DNA of 56,398 nt from Thauera butanivorans NBRC 103042 (lineage in GTDB: Bacteria > Pseudomonadota > Gammaproteobacteria > Burkholderiales > Rhodocyclaceae): contig NZ_BCUG01000046.1 of assembly GCF_001591165.1 (NCBI RefSeq), positions 1-56,398 on the forward strand. Direction: 5' to 3'. Position numbers and translations under genes: made by a program. Under the pieces are notes generated by a model. The model worked only from the letters and a program-made list of their open reading frames with translations. It was not told the DNA's origin and did not search any database. Below, piece after piece: positions 52,920-56,398 of this stretch. Positions within the stretch are counted from its first letter, which is position 1. Every line of letters starts with the position of its first letter.

Positions 52920-54826
52920 GTTGGGCAATGTACGCCATTGGCGCATATCCTGCAACCGCTCTTGTTGGCCGCGTTGTAGGCAGTCGTCGTCACCACCGTG
53001 GCGCTGGCGTTGATCTTGCTGGTCTGCGAGGTCTGCAGGTAGAAGCTCGGGTAGCCGCTGGCCGTGTAGGCGGTGTAGCCGTAGGTGGTCTGCGGCTGCA
53101 CGCCGGCCGCGTCGGCCGGGGCCGTGACCGTCAGCGGGTTGCCCTGCGCGGTGTAGGTGTAGGTGGTGACCTTGCCCAGCGCGTCGGTGGCGCTGGCCAC
53201 CTTGTTGAAGGCACTCTCGTAGGTGAAGCTGCTGGTCAGCGTCGGCAGCCCTGTGCTCGGCACAGCGACCTGCTTGGCCTGTTTGACGTTGTGCGTGCAG
53301 CTATTGCTGGGCGCTGCGCATGGTGCATCGTCATAGACATACTCGAGCGCGTTGCCGCGGGGGAACTCCTTGCGCGTCAGCCGGCCCTGGCCGTCGTAGG
53401 TGTTGGTGGTGACGCGGCCGAGCGGATCGACCGACTTCAGCACCCGGCCGAAGGCATCCACATAGGACACCTTGCTGACCGCGCCCGGCCCGGCTTCTTC
53501 CGAGCGCGAACCGGCGAAGTGGTAGGTGTAGAGCTTGCCGGCGGCATTGGTCTGGGTCTGCACACGGCCCAGGCTGTCATAGACGTTGGTGGCAAAGGCG
53601 ACCGACGGGTTGCTCGGGTAGAAGAACTTGGTCATCCGCCCCGGCTGGTCGTACTGGAAGGTGGTGGCCTTGGCGGTGGCGTCGGTGGAGCTGACGAGGT
53701 TGCCGCTGCTGTCATAGGCGTAGCCGATGCTGCGCGTGCCGTCGCTGACCCCGCTGATGCGCCCACCGGTGTAGCTGAAGTTGAGCACCCGGCCCAGGCT
53801 GTTGGCGACCTGGGTGAGATTGGCACCGCTATAGGTGAACTTGGCCTCCACGCCGCTCGGGTGCGTGTAGGTCGCCAGCTTGCCCGCGCTGTTGAAGACA
53901 AGCTTGGCGCGGTTGAGCGTTTCGTACTGGTAGGTACCGTCGCCCTGCTTCGTCAGCCGCGCCGCGTTGCCCGGCGGCGGGTTGTAGCCGCCGTCGGGCA
54001 GCTTGACGAACACTTCGCTGTTCAGACCCTGGGCCACGACCACGGTGTTGTCGATCAACTGGTCGGCGAACCAGCGCTGGCCCACCGTGGCGACGACCAT
54101 CTTGTCCAGCGGCTTGGCCGCGTCGCTGAGCAGGTCGAGCGACACCAGCTTCTCGACCAGCGTCGGCACCGCGTCCAGCGCGGAGTCCTCGCCCATGCTC
54201 TGGAAGCCGTCCGAACCCATGCGGACGGTCGCCGCCAGACTGTGCGTCCAGCCCTTGCCCAGCGGGCCGTCCTGCGTGCGTGCGCCCGAGCTGTAGAGCT
54301 TCTGGACACCCAGGCTCAGCGGGAATTCGCCCACGCCGGTCTGGATGTCCTGGTGAGCATAGACGAAGTGGCCCTTCGTCATGTCGATGGGGTCGCCGAA
54401 GTAGGAGCCCGTCGTCTGGGTCGCAAGATTCTGCGACAGCGACAGCGACAGCGACAGCGTGTTGCTGACGAACTGGTTCTGCGCCTGCAGATTCGTCGAG
54501 AAGCCGCCTGCGAGCCCGCCGCCGATGATGGCGCCGATGCTCGTGCCGGTGCTGTTGATGGTGAAGTAGCCGGTCCCCGTCCAGCTACCCTCGGTCAGGT
54601 TGCAGCTGTCGGGCAGGATCAGCCGGTTGCCGGCCGTGATCTGGCCCTGGAAGGTCGTCAGCCACGATGCGCATCCCACCAGGTTCGGCTGCACCGCCGA
54701 GGCGTAGTTCGCCGAGGTGGCGTTGTAGATCTTCTTGTTGCCGGCCACGGCCATGTCGATCAGCTTGACCGTCGATACCGCGCTGACGTCTGCACAAAAA
54801 TGAAACCAGCTCGGGACCAGTATCAT
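52916..54826 (-). pseudogene. Truncated RHS/YD-repeat protein (N-terminal and middle part)
   Basis: Open for 636 codons but cut at both ends. Contains the RHS entry domain (FGDPIDMTKGHFVYAHQDIQ, then FPLSLGVQKLYSS, as in DUF6531-type regions) and many YD repeats (for example YDSLGRVQTQTNAAGKLYTY). The C-terminal third of an RHS core, the PxxxxDPxGL cleavage motif and any toxin tip are missing; the reading frame breaks off at the higB-like toxin gene. The N-terminal 25 codons look unrelated and abut a plus-strand gene tail at 54800-54886. Confidence 0.75.
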
Positions 54827-54886
54827 GAAGGCATCGACACCATCGATGTAGCCGAGATGATCAGGCGCACTGCGGCCGCCGCATAG
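54800..54886 (+). pseudogene. Short gene-end remnant before a terminator
   Basis: A forward frame reads MKPARDQYHEGIDTIDVAEM and ends IRRTAAAA-stop (TAG 54884). Composition is natural and a hairpin terminator follows within 3 nt, yet it has no ribosome site and the upstream DNA is the antisense of RHS. Interpreted as the last codons of a lost gene. Family unknown. Confidence 0.3.
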
Positions 54887-54888
54887 AA

Positions 54889-54914
54889 CAACGCCCGTCC
54901 AAGGGGCGGGCGTT
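54889..54914 (+). terminator. Hairpin terminator
   Basis: ACGCCCGTCC and GGGGCGGGCGT pair across AA (one mismatch) and are flanked by A-rich and TTC bases. It could act in either direction. Confidence 0.55.
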
Positions 54915-54931
54915 CTCGGGTTCGCGCACGG

Positions 54932-55141
54932 CTACTCGCGTGGCGAGTCCATCTTGTCAAGAAGCGCCCCCACCTCTTTCAGTAGAGCAGTTGCGCGCTC
55001 ACGATTCGCACCGATCCGAGTCTCGAACTCGAACACCGCAATTCCATTGCAGACCTCGTTAAGCGCAGCGTTCACGATCAAAAGCTCATCCCGGCCAATT
55101 TCGACCTGGGCACGCTCTGCAGCTGTGTTGATGATTTCCAT
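54932..55141 (-). CDS. Small protein (69 aa), possible immunity protein of a lost RHS toxin
   Basis: MEIINTAAERAQVEIGRDEL followed by a helical, charged sequence ending KEVGALLDKMDSPRE. GAGG lies 10 nt before ATG. It starts 4 nt after the stop of the RHS fragment at 55146, the usual place for an immunity gene. Predicted all-helical; no family named. Confidence 0.5.
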   Translation of the reverse strand: MEIINTAAERAQVEIGRDELLIVNAALNEVCNGIAVFEFETRIGANRERATALLKEVGALLDKMDSPRE

Positions 55142-55145
55142 ATCT

Positions 55146-55616
55146 CTACCTCAACCCCTCAAAGTATGCGCGGCCATTCGTGGGTTGGAACGCGGTGCCC
55201 CCATCAGCTGCGCGCGGGTTGCCGCCCTCGCCCGCCGGCAGGTTCTCGGTGACGCGGATCAGCCGGTCGAGGTCGTCGTAGGCGTAGTCGGTGACCGCCA
55301 CCGGTGCAGCCGCCGTCGGGCACGTGGTGGCCGCGGTGGTGAGCGCCGGGCCCCAGGCCTTGAGCAGCTTGCCGGTGGTGGTGTAGCTGCTGCAACTGAC
55401 CAGCCACTGGCTGCCGAGTTGGGCCGCGCTGCGGATCAGCCGGCCGTCGTTGTCATAGCCAAAGCGCGTCTGCTTGCCCAGCGCGTCGGTACTCTGCGTG
55501 ACCCGGCGCTGCGCATCAAAGACATGCGTGGTGATCTCAACACAACATGCAAGACAAGCATAAAGTCCAAATGCATGCTGGGGTTGCGACGATTGATGGA
55601 TTTCGGGCAGAGCCAC
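55146..55616 (-). pseudogene. RHS repeat fragment with truncated tip
   Basis: 156 codons. RHS homology runs from about codon 28 (THVFDAQRRVTQSTDALGKQ) through YDNDGRLIRSA and YDDLDRLIRVTENLPAGEGG; the first 27 and last 18 residues look unrelated. Too short for a working RHS protein and without the conserved core end. Likely a displaced segment of the same gene family as 52916-54826. Confidence 0.65.
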
Positions 55617-55713
55617 CCTATGTTATGACATAAAGGTTGTTCCGCCCTACCCCCATAAAGCCCGGATTAATACTACGAAACTGAGATTGCAGCCATATTG
55701 AATTCACATTCAA

Positions 55714-56184
55714 CTATCTTTCTATAGAAGCCGATCGAAGTCGATTTCGACAAAGCGTCACGATAGACCTCCACTCTTTTGACGAAAGCGCATTTTCATC
55801 CAAGTTGATAACTTGCTGATTTCTGTAAAAACAAAAGGCATACGTTTGACTTGACAACTCAGAAGAAAAAATATCGTCATAATCCCCGAATGCACCATCG
55901 CACATACATACAGCAGATAGACAAGGCCCGCTATCAAACATCCTAAAAAAAGCGGATGAAACAGCAGAAAGTACGGCCTCTTCTGTCTTAACAGTTACCT
56001 CATTAAGAATGATTCCATTTGGCCACTGATCGTCAAAGAGTTTATAGACTCTCGATTCCGAGTCTCTCTCAATAGACATCAGTGCGCAATATGCTGCATC
56101 AAGTTCATGAATTGGGAAAATTGCGTAACAGAGCACCCCGAAATCCGGGGCACCCTCAATAGATAGTGCTTTGAAGACTCGCAT
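55714..56184 (-). CDS. Hypothetical protein, possible orphan immunity protein
   Basis: 156 aa (MRVFKALSIEGAPDFGVLCY at the start). ATG preceded by GAGGG at 6 nt. Soluble, acidic, cysteine-containing; no family recognised. Base composition is clearly more AT-rich than the neighbouring core genes, which suggests recent transfer. Location next to RHS fragments fits an immunity gene, but the function is not shown. Confidence 0.55.
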   Translation of the reverse strand: MRVFKALSIEGAPDFGVLCYAIFPIHELDAAYCALMSIERDSESRVYKLFDDQWPNGIILNEVTVKTEEAVLSAVSSAFFRMFDSGPCLSAVCMCDGAFGDYDDIFSSELSSQTYAFCFYRNQQVINLDENALSSKEWRSIVTLCRNRLRSASIER

Positions 56185-56398
56185 GCATCCCTCAATTAGC
56201 GAGACAAAATAAGACTCAACTGATTGGCATCTTGAATAAACGCAGAGATCACTTTACCTTGATAAGCCCCCCAGGGCTGCCGCAGCTACCCGCTTGTCGT
56301 TGACCACTCCAGAATGATGTTCACGATCAAGCACTTGCGACACCCCTGTTCACAAGCCCTTGTTTTGTGTAGCTTCCTGTCTTTTTGGGCGACCGATG
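56185..56398 (-). other. AT-rich stretch without a confident gene
   Basis: No ORF with a ribosome site is visible in the last 214 bp. Short reverse frames (for instance GCRKCLIVNIILEW) might be the end of a toxin or RHS tip that begins beyond the window. Confidence 0.4.

Overview
The window is high-GC DNA (roughly two thirds G+C by eye) from a betaproteobacterium, most likely a Rhodocyclales member of the Thauera/Azoarcus type. This rests on the chromosomal gene sets (dapA-bamC, surE-pcm-nlpD-rpoS, a bioAFHCDB operon with bioC/bioH, rlmD, a RoxA-type ribosomal oxygenase). The genus is an inference, not proven.

Layout. 1-3424 is a decayed accessory segment lying against the 3' end of a tRNA-Ser(UGA) gene. 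It holds a wrecked primase gene, a wrecked nuclease-like gene, one intact DUF5343 gene with its own promoter, and one or two tiny ORFs. 3558-11061 is a leftward biotin operon (bioA-F-H-C-D-B) followed by a cytochrome P450. 11131-23490 is housekeeping: rlmD, roxA, an Ala/Lys/Glu-repeat lipoprotein, dapA-bamC, an HDAC-family amidohydrolase, a MoxR/DUF58/TgpA/MltB operon and a DUF2189 membrane protein. 23524-26757 is the classic surE-pcm-nlpD-rpoS operon.

26926-46394 is the highlight: a complete ethanolamine-utilisation (Eut) bacterial microcompartment locus in two divergent arms around a central eutR. The left arm is eutB-eutC-eutL-eutK followed by pduS- and pduT-type genes (an Fe-S flavoprotein cobalamin reductase and an Fe-S shell protein, normally parts of the propanediol compartment), then a phosphorylcholine phosphatase-like lipoprotein. 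The right arm is eutS-P-Q-T-D-M-N-E-J-G-H-A. A 44-bp element occurs twice in inverted orientation (34004-34047 and 35398-35441, 41/44 identical), once ahead of each arm, and is the best candidate for the shared EutR-responsive control site. Predicted chemistry: ethanolamine enters via EutH; EutBC (adenosyl-B12, reactivated by EutA, cofactor made by EutT) releases acetaldehyde inside the shell (EutS/M/N/L/K plus PduT); EutE and EutD convert it to acetyl-CoA and acetyl-phosphate, EutG to ethanol. PduS/PduT would add an electron path through the shell or a cobalamin-reduction step.

46433-51306 is a leftward partial type II secretion cluster (gspE-F-G-H-I-J). 51446-52026 is a ccdAB toxin-antitoxin pair. 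52312-56398 is a degenerate polymorphic-toxin area: RHS fragments, a higBA-like toxin-antitoxin pair beside one fragment, and two small orphan, possibly immunity-type, genes, with an AT-rich right edge.
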